The notes: generated by a model not told the origin, from the sequence alone. 64,000 nucleotides of DNA from an uncultured Oscillospiraceae bacterium (GCA_900544715.1 UQWL01000007.1:87906-151905); one strand, 5' to 3'. Counted from the stretch's first letter, positions 52,089-59,966 are shown. Program-made: numbers and translations.

Positions 52089-52105
52089 GCAATCAAATTT
52101 TTATA

Positions 52106-52146
52106 CGAGCGGGCGTTCTGAAAGCGGCCCGCTCGCTGTTTTTTTA
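52106..52146. terminator. Bidirectional terminator
   Basis: CGAGCGGGC (52106-52114) pairs with GCCCGCTCG (52127-52135), with CTGTTTTTTT on the plus side. It serves the small genes and the convergent Xre gene. Confidence 0.85.
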
Positions 52147-52353
52147 TCCAGCCTGATTGACGGACAGTATCGCATCCAGCGCCGCAACGATCTTTTGCAG
52201 CGTCACCAGTGTGGGAACGCTCTTCTTGCTCTCAATCCGCCCGATGACGGATTGCGTCAGGCCACAGGCCCTCGCCAGCTCCTGCTGTGTCCAGCCTTTG
52301 GCCTTTCGCAGCTCAATCAGTTCATCGATGAGCCGGGCGCACTGTTCAGGCAT
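52144..52353 (-). CDS. Xre-family helix-turn-helix protein (third gene of DUF4160 operon)
   Basis: The 69-residue protein has the Xre/Cro fold: ELRKAKGWTQQELARACGLT, then QSVIGRIESKKSVPTLVTLQ. It begins at the ATG 52353, which overlaps the last bases of the DUF2442 gene by eight. Translational coupling in a DUF4160-DUF2442-Xre operon is therefore clear. Such a partner usually represses the operon and may neutralise the products. Confidence 0.88.
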   Translation of the reverse strand: MPEQCARLIDELIELRKAKGWTQQELARACGLTQSVIGRIESKKSVPTLVTLQKIVAALDAILSVNQAG

Positions 52354-52711
52354 TGAATGCACCCCCAATAGGCACGCTGTCTATATAACAACTATCCGGG
52401 CATAAATCAACTTTATTGTTCCATACTTTGTTGCTGTCTATAGATGGGTCAATATCCCACGCTATACAATGCTGTTCATCAACATAGACACGGCGAAACG
52501 CTTCTATATTTGTAAAATGCTCAAATACAGTACCTTTTTTTAGAAGCGGCCGGACATCATAAAGCCGCTTTTCTCCGTTGTCAAAGCTGATAGACAAAGT
52601 AAAATCATCATTCGGAACAACTCCGATAATCTTTTTTCTACCGCTTGCGAAGTATTCTGCTGTCTTTTCGTCAAGCCCCATAGCGCGGTAATATTCAACT
52701 GTTTTAGTCAT
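52346..52711 (-). CDS. DUF2442 domain protein
   Basis: The 121-residue protein has a DUF2442 core. A leading helical part (YYRAMGLDEKTAEYFASGRK) is followed by IIGVVPNDDFTLSISFDNGEKRLYDVRPLL and the family end AWDIDPSIDSNKVW. DUF2442 proteins are small, beta-rich and commonly encoded beside DUF4160, in an arrangement suspected to be toxin-antitoxin-like. It starts 21 bases after the DUF4160 stop and overlaps the Xre gene. Confidence 0.85.
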   Translation of the reverse strand: MTKTVEYYRAMGLDEKTAEYFASGRKKIIGVVPNDDFTLSISFDNGEKRLYDVRPLLKKGTVFEHFTNIEAFRRVYVDEQHCIAWDIDPSIDSNKVWNNKVDLCPDSCYIDSVPIGGAFNA

Positions 52712-52732
52712 AGTATCACCCCAAGAAGCCGC

Positions 52733-52993
52733 TTATTTCAGCGGCTCGATTGCAAACAATTCTTGTTTTTCTTTTGCGAGCTCCCAATTTTCCCGCAATT
52801 CCTCCTGATGGAAAGCCGCCCAACCCAAGAGCATTTTTAATTGTTTCGATGGTATTGTCCCCTCCAATACTTCTAATTCTTCAATGGAAACGAGGACTTC
52901 AGCACCGCCGTAGAAAGCGTGAAAGTGTGGCGGCATATGGTCACGCCAATAGATACAAATCTTTATCCCTCTGAACATACATATTGTAGGCAT
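52733..52993 (-). CDS. DUF4160 domain protein
   Basis: The 86-residue protein shows the DUF4160 pattern: MPTICMFRGIKICIYWRDHM, then PPHFHAFYGG with conserved His residues, then LEGTIPSKQLKMLLGWA and HQEELRENWELAKE. Its biochemical role is unknown. The ATG at 52993 has GGAGATG upstream. It is the first gene of the three-gene operon, with a 3' neighbour DUF2442 at 21 bases. Confidence 0.9.
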   Translation of the reverse strand: MPTICMFRGIKICIYWRDHMPPHFHAFYGGAEVLVSIEELEVLEGTIPSKQLKMLLGWAAFHQEELRENWELAKEKQELFAIEPLK

Positions 52994-53181
52994 CCGTTCA
53001 TCTCCTTTGATCATATTATAGCATATTCGCTATAGAAATGCAATTGCTTTTTCGCTATTATTGTGAATCCCCCGCCGTTCTTTATTCGTTTGCTTTATAA
53101 AATACCTACGGCCCGCTCGTTTTTATTGCCGGTTGGGGGCACAACGCTGTAGTTACCGCATTTTCCGCCTCGATACCTACG

Positions 53182-54009
53182 CTATACGCCCCATTCCTCT
53201 TTGAGCTTATTGAGAAGCTGCATTTCCTTTGTGGTGTCGGTATCCGGGTTTAGGTCGGGGTGGTACTTCATCGACAGCGCCCGAAAGAATTTCTTCAAAA
53301 GCTTGCGTTCCTCCTCGCTGTAGCTGGTGGCTGTGCTGCCGAATAGTTGGCTCCAGTCAAAGTGATCGGTAGAACTGTAGTTACTGCTATATGAATTCGA
53401 ATAACTACGCTGCGCTTCCGCTTCACGCCTGATCTGCGCAAGGTAATCGCTGTTTCTTAGCGTTCCAAAAATATCAAAGCAAGCGTCATATTCCCGCTCG
53501 CTCACAGAATAGCGTTTTGCGAACGCCTTCTTTGCTTTCTCATACGCCTTTTGGAGCTTTTCGTAGGCGCGCCGAGCTTTGTATTCCTCCGTTTTGCGGT
53601 ATTCCCGGCGGATGCGTTCCATGATGGGGTTCATTTTGTCCTCCACCATCTTGTAAAGGGTGTCATAATCAACGCCGAACATCTTGACCGCGCGGGATAT
53701 GCCGGAATCAACGCAATCATACAGGCCGATCCCGATGCTGGGGACGGCATCATAATAGCGGATCGTGCCAATGGCGCATTGCCGCTTCTTCACCTTGCCG
53801 CCCTCCCGGTAGCTCTGGTGAATGCTGATCTTGTAGGCCTCTTGGTGCGGGCGCTCAAACTGCCCGGCGGTATAATCTGGATAATAACTGTAATATGTCT
53901 GAGTGTCGCCGCTTAGGGAAGAGAATGTGGAGGATGTCACCTCATATTTCTTCCAGTATCCCGGCGGGTTCGGCTTTTTGAGCATGATCTCCTGAACAAC
54001 GACAAACAT
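53182..54009 (-). CDS. J-domain-tailed protein of the integrated element
   Basis: The 275-residue protein has a unique N-terminal part (to about 130, no family recognised) and a coiled-coil (RIRREYRKTEEYKARRAYEK, then LQKAYEKAKKAFAKR). A Ser/Tyr/Asn-rich linker (YSNSYSSNYSSTDHF) leads to a C-terminal J-domain-like segment with the HPD tripeptide (FFRALSMKYHPDLNPD). J domains recruit and stimulate DnaK; a C-terminal position is unusual but known in viral and mobile-element proteins. GGAGGG lies eight bases before the ATG. It is the most distal element gene from the integrase. Confidence 0.75.
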   Translation of the reverse strand: MFVVVQEIMLKKPNPPGYWKKYEVTSSTFSSLSGDTQTYYSYYPDYTAGQFERPHQEAYKISIHQSYREGGKVKKRQCAIGTIRYYDAVPSIGIGLYDCVDSGISRAVKMFGVDYDTLYKMVEDKMNPIMERIRREYRKTEEYKARRAYEKLQKAYEKAKKAFAKRYSVSEREYDACFDIFGTLRNSDYLAQIRREAEAQRSYSNSYSSNYSSTDHFDWSQLFGSTATSYSEEERKLLKKFFRALSMKYHPDLNPDTDTTKEMQLLNKLKEEWGV

Positions 54010-54122
54010 TCTATGTTCCCTCCGTAGGTACTACGAATTTGAACCGGATAACTACGCAACGAATTTCATTCCGAACTTGTGTGCAACGTCTCCGCGCGCG
54101 TACCGTGTCCACAAATAGCCCC

Positions 54123-54935
54123 CTAAGGCTCTGCAAGCCCTGATAGGCATCGTTCCCGCTCTTCCTCATAAGCCCTTGCGGCGGCTTCCAGGGCGGCAAT
54201 CCGGTATCCATAGCTGATAGGCCTCCCATCAGCCGCCCGGAATCGCTCGTCATCCCTGATGGCGTAACGTTCCGGGGAAAGGTAGAACAGGCTGCGCGGC
54301 GCATCATAGTGGATTCTGAATTCCTCTGCCAAGGCCTGGAGCTTCTTGTCCTTGCGCAGCTCGCGTACGGCCTTGGCTTCCAGGGCGCGGGCCTGTGAAT
54401 CCTTCAGGCCCATCCTTTTAGCCGCCTGAACGCCCGTCAGACAGTCGTAATACTTCAGACGGATTATTTCCCTCATATCGTCTGGAAGGACCGCTATAGC
54501 CTCTATAACGGCCTGTTGAACGTCCGTCAACTCGACTTCCTCAAACGCGAGCGGGGCGCTGTCGTCCTCGATCAGCTCCAGCAGCTCCGTTTCGCTTTCC
54601 TCGCCGCCTGCCGGTTGGTTGTATGACGTGGCCGCGACTTCCTTTTTCCGGCCCCATAGCTCGGAATTCAGCGCATTGCGCACGCAATACGAAAGGTAGG
54701 AAGTCAGGAGGAATCCATCCTCCGGCCGATACGCTTCCACAGCTTTTACCAGTGCAAAGAATCCGCATTGCACCGCATCCTCCGTGTCGGCCCACGCCGG
54801 CAGAGGGCGCTTTTTGAGCAGTTGAAAGATCATCTTCATAATCAGGCGGCGAACCTGTTCCCAAAGCTCAGCCATGCATTCCGTCCGGCCCTGCCGGATC
54901 AGTGCGGCAAGCTCTTCATTGGTGTGTTCCTGCAT
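54123..54935 (-). CDS. Sigma-70-like factor of the integrated element
   Basis: The 270-residue protein has a region-2-like N-terminus (EDAVQCGFFALVKAVEAYRP, then FLLTSYLSYCVRNAL, the promoter -10 recognition helix). An acidic linker and a region-4-like helix-turn-helix follow (LPDDMREIIRLKYYDCLTGV, then QAAKRMGLKDSQARALEAKA). The last 90 residues are unique. Such factors occur in clostridial prophages and integrative elements and could redirect polymerase to element or helper-phage promoters. It precedes the J-domain gene by 113 bases. Confidence 0.82.
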   Translation of the reverse strand: MQEHTNEELAALIRQGRTECMAELWEQVRRLIMKMIFQLLKKRPLPAWADTEDAVQCGFFALVKAVEAYRPEDGFLLTSYLSYCVRNALNSELWGRKKEVAATSYNQPAGGEESETELLELIEDDSAPLAFEEVELTDVQQAVIEAIAVLPDDMREIIRLKYYDCLTGVQAAKRMGLKDSQARALEAKAVRELRKDKKLQALAEEFRIHYDAPRSLFYLSPERYAIRDDERFRAADGRPISYGYRIAALEAAARAYEEERERCLSGLAEP

Positions 54936-55419
54936 TGACTTTTCCCGCTCTCCGATTTATCATAGAATGGATGATCGCTTCCGAGCGGGCGCTCCGGCGG
55001 GTTGTGGGCCTGCCGGGGCGTTTTTTTGTTGGGCTTACGGTGGTTTTCTCACTGTTCGCTCGCGGTTCGCATGGACTCAACCCCCCCCCCGGCTGATTTC
55101 CTTTGGATCTCAACGGACGGGTACCCGTCGCTTTTTTCATATCCCATGAAAAGCTCTTTTTTAAGGCCTCTCAAAGCTCGCAATGCGGGCGTCCTCGCGC
55201 ACGCGCGCGAGAAAGGTTAACAAAGGTTTACATTTCATTAGTCCTTATACGCGCGCGAATGTCAAGTTTTATCAGGTTTTTGCGCTCATCTCGGGTTCTA
55301 AAGGCCGGTCTTTTTTATGGCCTCCGATTTCTCCGATCTTGGCGGGGGAACGAAGGAAGAAATCCCTTTGTTCGTCTTTTGTTCCGCAGTGCATCCGGCG
55401 GAGCCGCGGGGGCGCCCTT
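54936..55419. other. Gene-free stretch with degenerate ~160-base spaced repeats
   Basis: Three similar strings of the type CTTTTTTA(A/T/G)GGCCTC...TCGC/TCGGCATGC begin near 55148, 55311 and 55471. The last lies inside the end of the next gene. An 11-C run is at about 55080-55090 and a CGCG-rich palindrome at 55192-55211. No credible gene was seen. Confidence 0.5.
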
Positions 55420-55779
55420 TCACCGTGCTTTTGAGGCGCGTTTTTCTCTGTTCGCCCTCTGTTCAATCTCTTTTTTAGGGCCTCGGAAATCTCGGCATGC
55501 AGGCTTTGGCCCGTCCTTCTTCAACGCCTCCAGAAATGCAGGCTCCAGACAGGCAATTTCATATTGATCGTTTGCCGGGCCATCGTCCGCCATGCGCGTG
55601 AGCTGATCCAGAGTGTAGCTTCCAGAAATGATGAGCAGAGCGGATATTATGTATCCCTGCATCCGAAGCTCCCATAAAATCCGCCAGGAAGCGGCCCTCT
55701 TGTCGTCCGCGGACACCTGAAACGCCTGGTGGTATTCCCGGCCCGCCGGATCGCGGTAATCCGCAATGAAATTGAACAT
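55420..55779 (-). CDS. Hypothetical protein of the integrated element
   Basis: The 119-residue protein starts MFNFIADYRDPAGREYHQAF and contains one hydrophobic stretch (GYIISALLIISGSY). It ends in a very basic, Lys/Arg-rich tail (GPKKEIEQRANREKRASKAR). No family was recognised. AGGAAA precedes the ATG. It follows the Cys-rich small gene by 16 bases, so it belongs to the element's early operon. Confidence 0.6.
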   Translation of the reverse strand: MFNFIADYRDPAGREYHQAFQVSADDKRAASWRILWELRMQGYIISALLIISGSYTLDQLTRMADDGPANDQYEIACLEPAFLEALKKDGPKPACRDFRGPKKEIEQRANREKRASKAR

Positions 55780-55795
55780 GTGCGTTTCCTACTTC

Positions 55796-55993
55796 TCAGG
55801 TCACGGGCCTGTCCAGATAAAAAGAACTCACGGTGTCCGCCGCGTCATTCGCGCCCTGTGCAAGCGTCACAACGCAGCATTGCCCGCGTTGGCTCTCCCA
55901 CCATGCGCACAGCTCCTTCTTGCAGGCGCAGGGATGGCCCGGCTCGCCTAAGAGCGGGCAGGATTTTTCAAATACGGTGGCATCGCCTTTCAT
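55796..55993 (-). CDS. Small Cys-rich hypothetical protein
   Basis: The 65-residue protein has five cysteines in a compact arrangement (CPLLGEPGHPCACKKELCAW, then QCCVVTLAQG), suggesting a small metal-binding fold. Similar short proteins occur in clostridial phages and integrative elements. It overlaps the end of the preceding gene by 26 bases. Confidence 0.6.
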   Translation of the reverse strand: MKGDATVFEKSCPLLGEPGHPCACKKELCAWWESQRGQCCVVTLAQGANDAADTVSSFYLDRPVT

Positions 55994-56303
55994 CGGCCTG
56001 CTTCCTCCCTTCCGGCTTCTTTATTCTGACTTCATACGTCCAATTGATATCATCCGTGTCGAAGGCCTCATAGCCTGCGGCCTGCATTCCGCCCTTGAAC
56101 TGCCCGTTCGTGACATACACGCCGGTTTCCCGTTCCATGTAATGCTTCAGCCCGTAGCTGTTCAAACGGTTTGCCGGGCGAGGCTTCCGGGGAGTAGGCT
56201 CCAGTCTTTCACGAATCCACACAGCCAACGCTGCGCGTTCCTCTTCGGTCAGGGTGGCGTAATGCTCCGGCGCGTTCCCAGGGCCATAATCCTTTTTTAA
56301 CAT
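55968..56303 (-). CDS. Hypothetical protein downstream of the primase
   Basis: The 111-residue protein has LTEEERAALAVWIRERL and NRLNSYGLKHYMERETGVYV, then GQFKGGMQAAGYE segments. These suggest a small DNA-binding or replication-accessory protein of mobile DNA, with no certain family. GGAGGAA lies before the ATG. It is separated from the primase gene by the origin-like segment at 56321-56476. Confidence 0.65.
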   Translation of the reverse strand: MLKKDYGPGNAPEHYATLTEEERAALAVWIRERLEPTPRKPRPANRLNSYGLKHYMERETGVYVTNGQFKGGMQAAGYEAFDTDDINWTYEVRIKKPEGRKQADERRCHRI

Positions 56304-56320
56304 GAAAATTCCTCCTTTTT

Positions 56321-56476
56321 GGGGTTGAGGGGGTTTTTAGGGGGAAAGGGGGTTTTTAGAGGTCAATTTTACTACTTTCTATATCGCGGGCGATACTGTG
56401 TTAAAAGAAATATATACATATATAGAAGTTGTAAAACAAGGCCTCAATTTCCCCCTCACAGCTAAAAAACCCCCTC
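56321..56476. other. Candidate replication origin region of the element
   Basis: The plus strand has four G-runs (GGGG at 56321, GGGGG at 56329, 56340 and 56348) with loops of 4, 6 and 3 bases, a textbook quadruplex pattern. A palindrome TATCGCGGGCGATA (56382-56395) and an AT-rich tract (ATATATACATATATAG, about 56409-56424) follow. The inverted pair GAGGGGGTTTTTAG (56327-56340) and CTAAAAAACCCCCTC (56462-56476) brackets them. The position beside the primase-helicase stop supports an origin role; this is inference. Confidence 0.45.
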
Positions 56477-58840
56477 ATTTTCTCCATTCGGTAGTCCTGT
56501 GGAGTATCGAAACGCTCCGTCAATGCCTAAAGAGTGGTTTATGATACCTCGAACGGTAACCCCGTGCTTCTTCAGTTCTTCCTTGAACAGCTTTACGCCG
56601 AGGGGCTTTGCCCCCATGTCATCACACCATCGGGCGTAATCCATGCGCAAATGCTTCAGAGTGATCGTTCCTTTCGCCTGTAAATTGACATTTTCTTCTA
56701 AATACTGCTGAATATAATCGTTATCTTTTCTGTACTCTTCTGTGAGCTGCTTCATTTCATCCGTATCGCGCAGCCCTTCCGCCAAATACATGCGGTACCC
56801 CTCCAGCAGCCAATTCAGAATTCCGCTCTTTGCTTCCTCTGTACGGAACAGAGCTTTTAATTTGGTATCCCGCTCTTCTTCTCTGAAAAAGCAAGTGAAC
56901 GGCAATAGCTTCACGCGTCCACTGGCAAACAGGCTGTCGTCCGCTACCGCCGGCTTGGAATTTGCCGTAACAAAGAGCTTGAACACTGGTTTGAATTGAA
57001 TAATATCGCCATACATTGGCCGCCCTACAATGTCATCATTGCCCGTGAGCTGCTTTAGAAGCGCTTCATTGAGGCATACTCCCTGCGGCGGTTCATTGGC
57101 CAAGGCCATACGAACACCAACCAGGCGGGCAATATCCGGCGTGGGTCGGCTGCCGTCCCGCGCTCCGCTGCGCGCAATCGTGTTGAAGTCAATTTGTGTT
57201 CCATACCCGCCCAATATGTTGAGCACGGTGTCAAACGTAGTTCCCTTTCCGTTGCGCGTCTTTTCTCCAATGACGGTAAAATAACATTCCTCATTTGCTT
57301 CGCCCTGCAAAGCGTATCCAAGGGCTTTTTGCAACATTCGGGCGCGATCTTTGTTGCCTTCAGTTACTTCGTCAATAAACTGTTCCCAACGCTCGCATCG
57401 AACACCCGGTTCGAATCTGACGTTTGCAATTTTTGAAAGGAGATCCCCCGCCTGATGAGGGCAAAGCGTAACCGTGCGAAGATCCAACGTTCCGTTCTGG
57501 CAGTTGAATAAATATGGCTGCCGGTCAAATTGCGAAGCCGAAGTATAGATAAGGTCATGCGCATCCTTCAACTGCGTTTCCCGGTACTTCAAGCTTCTGT
57601 ATTTGAAATAGTGCTTTCGATAAGCGGCCCATTCATCCACAACGGCGCTTCCGTCCTCAGATTTTGGTGGTGGCGGGATCATGTCGCACACGAATTCCGC
57701 GAGCTTCTTTGCAAGGCGGCGAGCGGGAAGATCATCTTTTGTTCCAGGTTTCCACACTCGCCCGTCATATACGGAATACGCTTTATGTCCCCGAACATAG
57801 AGTGCCCGCTCGCGGTATACGTCGGCAAACAGGCGCGCGGCCCCTAAATCGTCTGTGGAGTATTTCTTCAACTGCTCCGGGGATTGGATGACTGCGGCGG
57901 GGCCTCCTGCGACCGGGGCGAAATCCTCAACCGCTTTGCGGCGGCGACGCTCCTGATATGCTTCATCATCCTGCGCTGCGGTTCTCCGGCAATCCTGCAT
58001 GGCCTTTGCTGCCGTTCGCTGCAAATAATCCTTGCGCTCCGCCGACTTCTTCCAATGCCTTTCATCCTTCTGCTGGGCATATGGAGAAGAGAGAAATGCC
58101 TCAATCATCTGTTCCGCATTGCAGTTGCACCAATAGGCGAGCTTATTTAAAAGCGCTTGGTCGTCCGCGCTTTCATCTCCGTGCGGGCGCTCGCCGTTCC
58201 AAAGGGAAAGGAACCGTTTATCTTTCTCCAACCCGCGCTTCAGGTAGTCGCCAACAAGCAGGGGAACGGCCTTTGCTTCACGCTGCGGAGCCTCTGGAGG
58301 CTTATTTTGAAAGAGTTCACGGTACAGCTCGCCTACTTCCCGGCCGCGCTTCCTAATCGACCGGAGAGGGCCGAAGGAGCGGCCGGTGACGGTCAAATAT
58401 CGTTTCGCTTGATACATTTCTGTTCCGCTCGCGGTATGCTTGCAGCGGTCGCCGGGGAGGTTGCCGTATACGAAGATATGTAGCCCGGTTCCGCTGGGGC
58501 TGATCTCTGTATAGCTGTTCATTGCTTCAACGATCTTCAACGCCGCTGGGGAAACCTCCCCGCTCTCAGGATCAATGACATGATCGAGGTCTATTCCCAC
58601 GATCCCATTATTATTTAGCTCAAACCCCAGCCCGGAATAGCGGCCCGGATTGGAGCGCAGCGCCTGAAGGGCGGTTTGAAAGTCTGACCAGGTAGAGGGA
58701 ACGCCGGCTTTTGCGCCTTCGCCGGTACGAGGATCAATCGGGATTTTTCCTTTTCTGACCACCCATTGCGGCAGCGCCTTCAGTGCGTCCGGGATGTTCT
58801 CAATTGGCGGCACTGTGGGATTGCTTACTTCAGGATTCAA
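56462..58840 (-). CDS. Phage/satellite primase-helicase (P4 alpha / D5 type)
   Basis: The 792-residue replication protein has an N-terminal archaeo-eukaryotic primase-like domain with GIVGIDLDHVID (metal ligands) and EISPSGTGLHIFVYG. It continues through a D5-N-like linker to an SF3-type helicase with Walker A GEKTRNGKGTT at about 520-530 and Walker B-like motifs, plus a C-terminal DNA-binding segment. It would open the origin and prime replication of the excised element. The TTG start at 58840 has GAAGGTG upstream. It lies between the excisionase-like gene and the origin-like region. Confidence 0.93.
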   Translation of the reverse strand: MNPEVSNPTVPPIENIPDALKALPQWVVRKGKIPIDPRTGEGAKAGVPSTWSDFQTALQALRSNPGRYSGLGFELNNNGIVGIDLDHVIDPESGEVSPAALKIVEAMNSYTEISPSGTGLHIFVYGNLPGDRCKHTASGTEMYQAKRYLTVTGRSFGPLRSIRKRGREVGELYRELFQNKPPEAPQREAKAVPLLVGDYLKRGLEKDKRFLSLWNGERPHGDESADDQALLNKLAYWCNCNAEQMIEAFLSSPYAQQKDERHWKKSAERKDYLQRTAAKAMQDCRRTAAQDDEAYQERRRRKAVEDFAPVAGGPAAVIQSPEQLKKYSTDDLGAARLFADVYRERALYVRGHKAYSVYDGRVWKPGTKDDLPARRLAKKLAEFVCDMIPPPPKSEDGSAVVDEWAAYRKHYFKYRSLKYRETQLKDAHDLIYTSASQFDRQPYLFNCQNGTLDLRTVTLCPHQAGDLLSKIANVRFEPGVRCERWEQFIDEVTEGNKDRARMLQKALGYALQGEANEECYFTVIGEKTRNGKGTTFDTVLNILGGYGTQIDFNTIARSGARDGSRPTPDIARLVGVRMALANEPPQGVCLNEALLKQLTGNDDIVGRPMYGDIIQFKPVFKLFVTANSKPAVADDSLFASGRVKLLPFTCFFREEERDTKLKALFRTEEAKSGILNWLLEGYRMYLAEGLRDTDEMKQLTEEYRKDNDYIQQYLEENVNLQAKGTITLKHLRMDYARWCDDMGAKPLGVKLFKEELKKHGVTVRGIINHSLGIDGAFRYSTGLPNGENEGVF

Positions 58841-58872
58841 ATTTTCACCTTCTTGCCTATGTTGTTACCCGC

Positions 58873-59109
58873 CTATCCTACCCGACGCACTGTGCCGGCC
58901 TTTTCTTCTACCCTGGCCCGTTCTGGATTCTCCAGCAGCTCCAGGAGCAGATCAAAGTTCACCAGCCGCTTGCTGCCCACCATCGTGACCGGCAGTTCCC
59001 CGCGCTTCGCCTTGCGGCGCAGGGCGGTCAGCGTAACGGCGGTTTCCGGGTCAAGCTCCCGCAGCATTGCCACACACTCCGGAAGTGTCCGCATTCGTGG
59101 GATGTTCAT
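58873..59109 (-). CDS. Excisionase/AlpA-like small DNA-binding protein
   Basis: The 78-residue protein reads MNIPRMRTLPECVAMLRELD, then TAVTLTALRRKAKRGELPVT, then VGSKRLVNFDLLLELLE. This is the winged-helix layout of phage and island excisionases (AlpA/Xis type) in Firmicutes. GAGGTGAAG precedes the ATG at 59109. It follows the Cro-like gene on the same strand with operator site O1 between them. It probably directs excision together with the integrase. Confidence 0.82.
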   Translation of the reverse strand: MNIPRMRTLPECVAMLRELDPETAVTLTALRRKAKRGELPVTMVGSKRLVNFDLLLELLENPERARVEEKAGTVRRVG

Positions 59110-59124
59110 TTCTTCACCTCGTTT

Positions 59125-59135
59125 CACAGATCGTG
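59125..59135. promoter_or_regulatory. Operator O1 of the element switch
   Basis: CACAGATCGTG followed by CAATTATT. It is one mismatch from the CACG-N3-CGTG dyad of O2 and O3 and shares the flank TCGTGCAATT with O2. Confidence 0.6.
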
Positions 59136-59138
59136 CAA

Positions 59139-59342
59139 TTATTGATTAAAAAAAATAGATTCAACGGACGTGTCGAAGTAATTTGCAAGTACGACCTTTA
59201 TTTCATCGCGTGGGATACGATGACCTGTTTCATACATCGTAACGGCTGACGTGCTTATTCCACAAGCACGTGCAACTTCTTGGCGGGATCGTTTTCCGCG
59301 CAACGAAATAAGCTTTTTAGAAATCTCAGTGCGATTTAGCAT
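59139..59342 (-). CDS. Cro-like Xre regulator, lytic side
   Basis: The 67-residue helix-turn-helix protein (LISLRGKRSRQEVARACGIS, then TSAVTMYETGHRIPRDEIKV) is transcribed divergently from the CI-like gene. GGAGGTGAG lies before the ATG. Its promoter has TTGACA (59412-59407), 17 bases and TACAAT (59389-59384), followed at once by operator O2. By position it corresponds to cro or to str of phage satellites. Confidence 0.88.
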   Translation of the reverse strand: MLNRTEISKKLISLRGKRSRQEVARACGISTSAVTMYETGHRIPRDEIKVVLANYFDTSVESIFFNQ

Positions 59343-59365
59343 ATTTTACTCACCTCCAATTATTA

Positions 59366-59376
59366 CACGTATCGTG
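59366..59376. promoter_or_regulatory. Operator O2, downstream of the Cro-side promoter
   Basis: The perfect dyad CACG-TAT-CGTG lies a few bases past the -10 of the minus-strand promoter, where a bound repressor would block it. Confidence 0.75.
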
Positions 59377-59383
59377 CAATTTA

Positions 59384-59412
59384 ATTGTACTAAACATAAC
59401 GCCACTTGTCAA
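59384..59412 (-). promoter_or_regulatory. Promoter of the Cro-like/excisionase/primase operon
   Basis: TTGACA and TACAAT at 17-base spacing on the minus strand, a consensus sigma-A promoter. Confidence 0.85.
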
Positions 59413-59432
59413 CACATTTTGTAAAATTATGC

Positions 59433-59460
59433 TTGATTTTATCACGAACCGTGTTATAAT
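59433..59460 (+). promoter_or_regulatory. Promoter of the CI-like gene with embedded operator O3
   Basis: TTGATT (59433-59438) and TATAAT (59455-59460) at 16-base spacing. The dyad CACG-AAC-CGTG (59443-59453) occupies the spacer, which suggests autoregulation. Confidence 0.8.
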
Positions 59461-59481
59461 GAAGCTGAAGGTGGTGGTAAT

Positions 59482-59952
59482 ATGGCAACTTTCGCAGAAA
59501 GATTAAAGACCTTACGAAGTGAAAAAAATATGACCCAGACCGATTTAGCAAAACTTCTTGGATTGTCCACCAGTGCAATCAGCATGTATGAACGGGGCGT
59601 TAGAGAGCCGAATTTTGAAACTCTAAATTCAATTGCTGCTTTTTTTAACGTCGATGTCGAATATTTGTTAGGGAAAAGGGAATCAAAGCTTGCTTCTATA
59701 AGAATTGATACGTCAGGAATCAAGAATCCCGAAGACATGTCGCCGGAAGAGCTAGAAGCGTATCTCAAAAGATTTCCTAAAGAACTAGAAAATTTAAAAG
59801 ATGCGCTACAGAATATGGCTATGAGCTTGAGGCCCTTAACTCAGTATTACTTGGAACTGAATATCGAAGGGCAAAAAGAGGCTGTAAAGCGAATCAGAGA
59901 ACTGGCTATGCTAAGCGAGTATTCAAAAGATACTAAAGAGGATGGCGAATGA
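59482..59952 (+). CDS. CI-like repressor of the integrated element
   Basis: The 156-residue protein has an N-terminal Xre helix-turn-helix (RLKTLRSEKNMTQTDLAKLL, then STSAISMYERGVREPNFET) with the typical VEYLLGK end. A Glu-rich linker (KNPEDMSPEELEAYLKRFPK) and a helical C-terminal part presumably serve dimerisation. There is no peptidase dyad of the LexA type, so induction would need an antirepressor rather than RecA cleavage, as in Stl repressors of phage satellites. GAAGGTGG precedes the ATG. The integrase follows 14 bases later in the same operon. Confidence 0.9.
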   Translation: MATFAERLKTLRSEKNMTQTDLAKLLGLSTSAISMYERGVREPNFETLNSIAAFFNVDVEYLLGKRESKLASIRIDTSGIKNPEDMSPEELEAYLKRFPKELENLKDALQNMAMSLRPLTQYYLELNIEGQKEAVKRIRELAMLSEYSKDTKEDGE

Positions 59953-59966
59953 AGAAGGTGTTCTAA

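Noticed and set aside
53100..54065. Iteron-like TA(A/C)CTACG strings
   Set aside because: Several lie inside the Ser/Tyr-rich coding part of the J-domain gene and spacing is irregular, so codon bias explains most of them.
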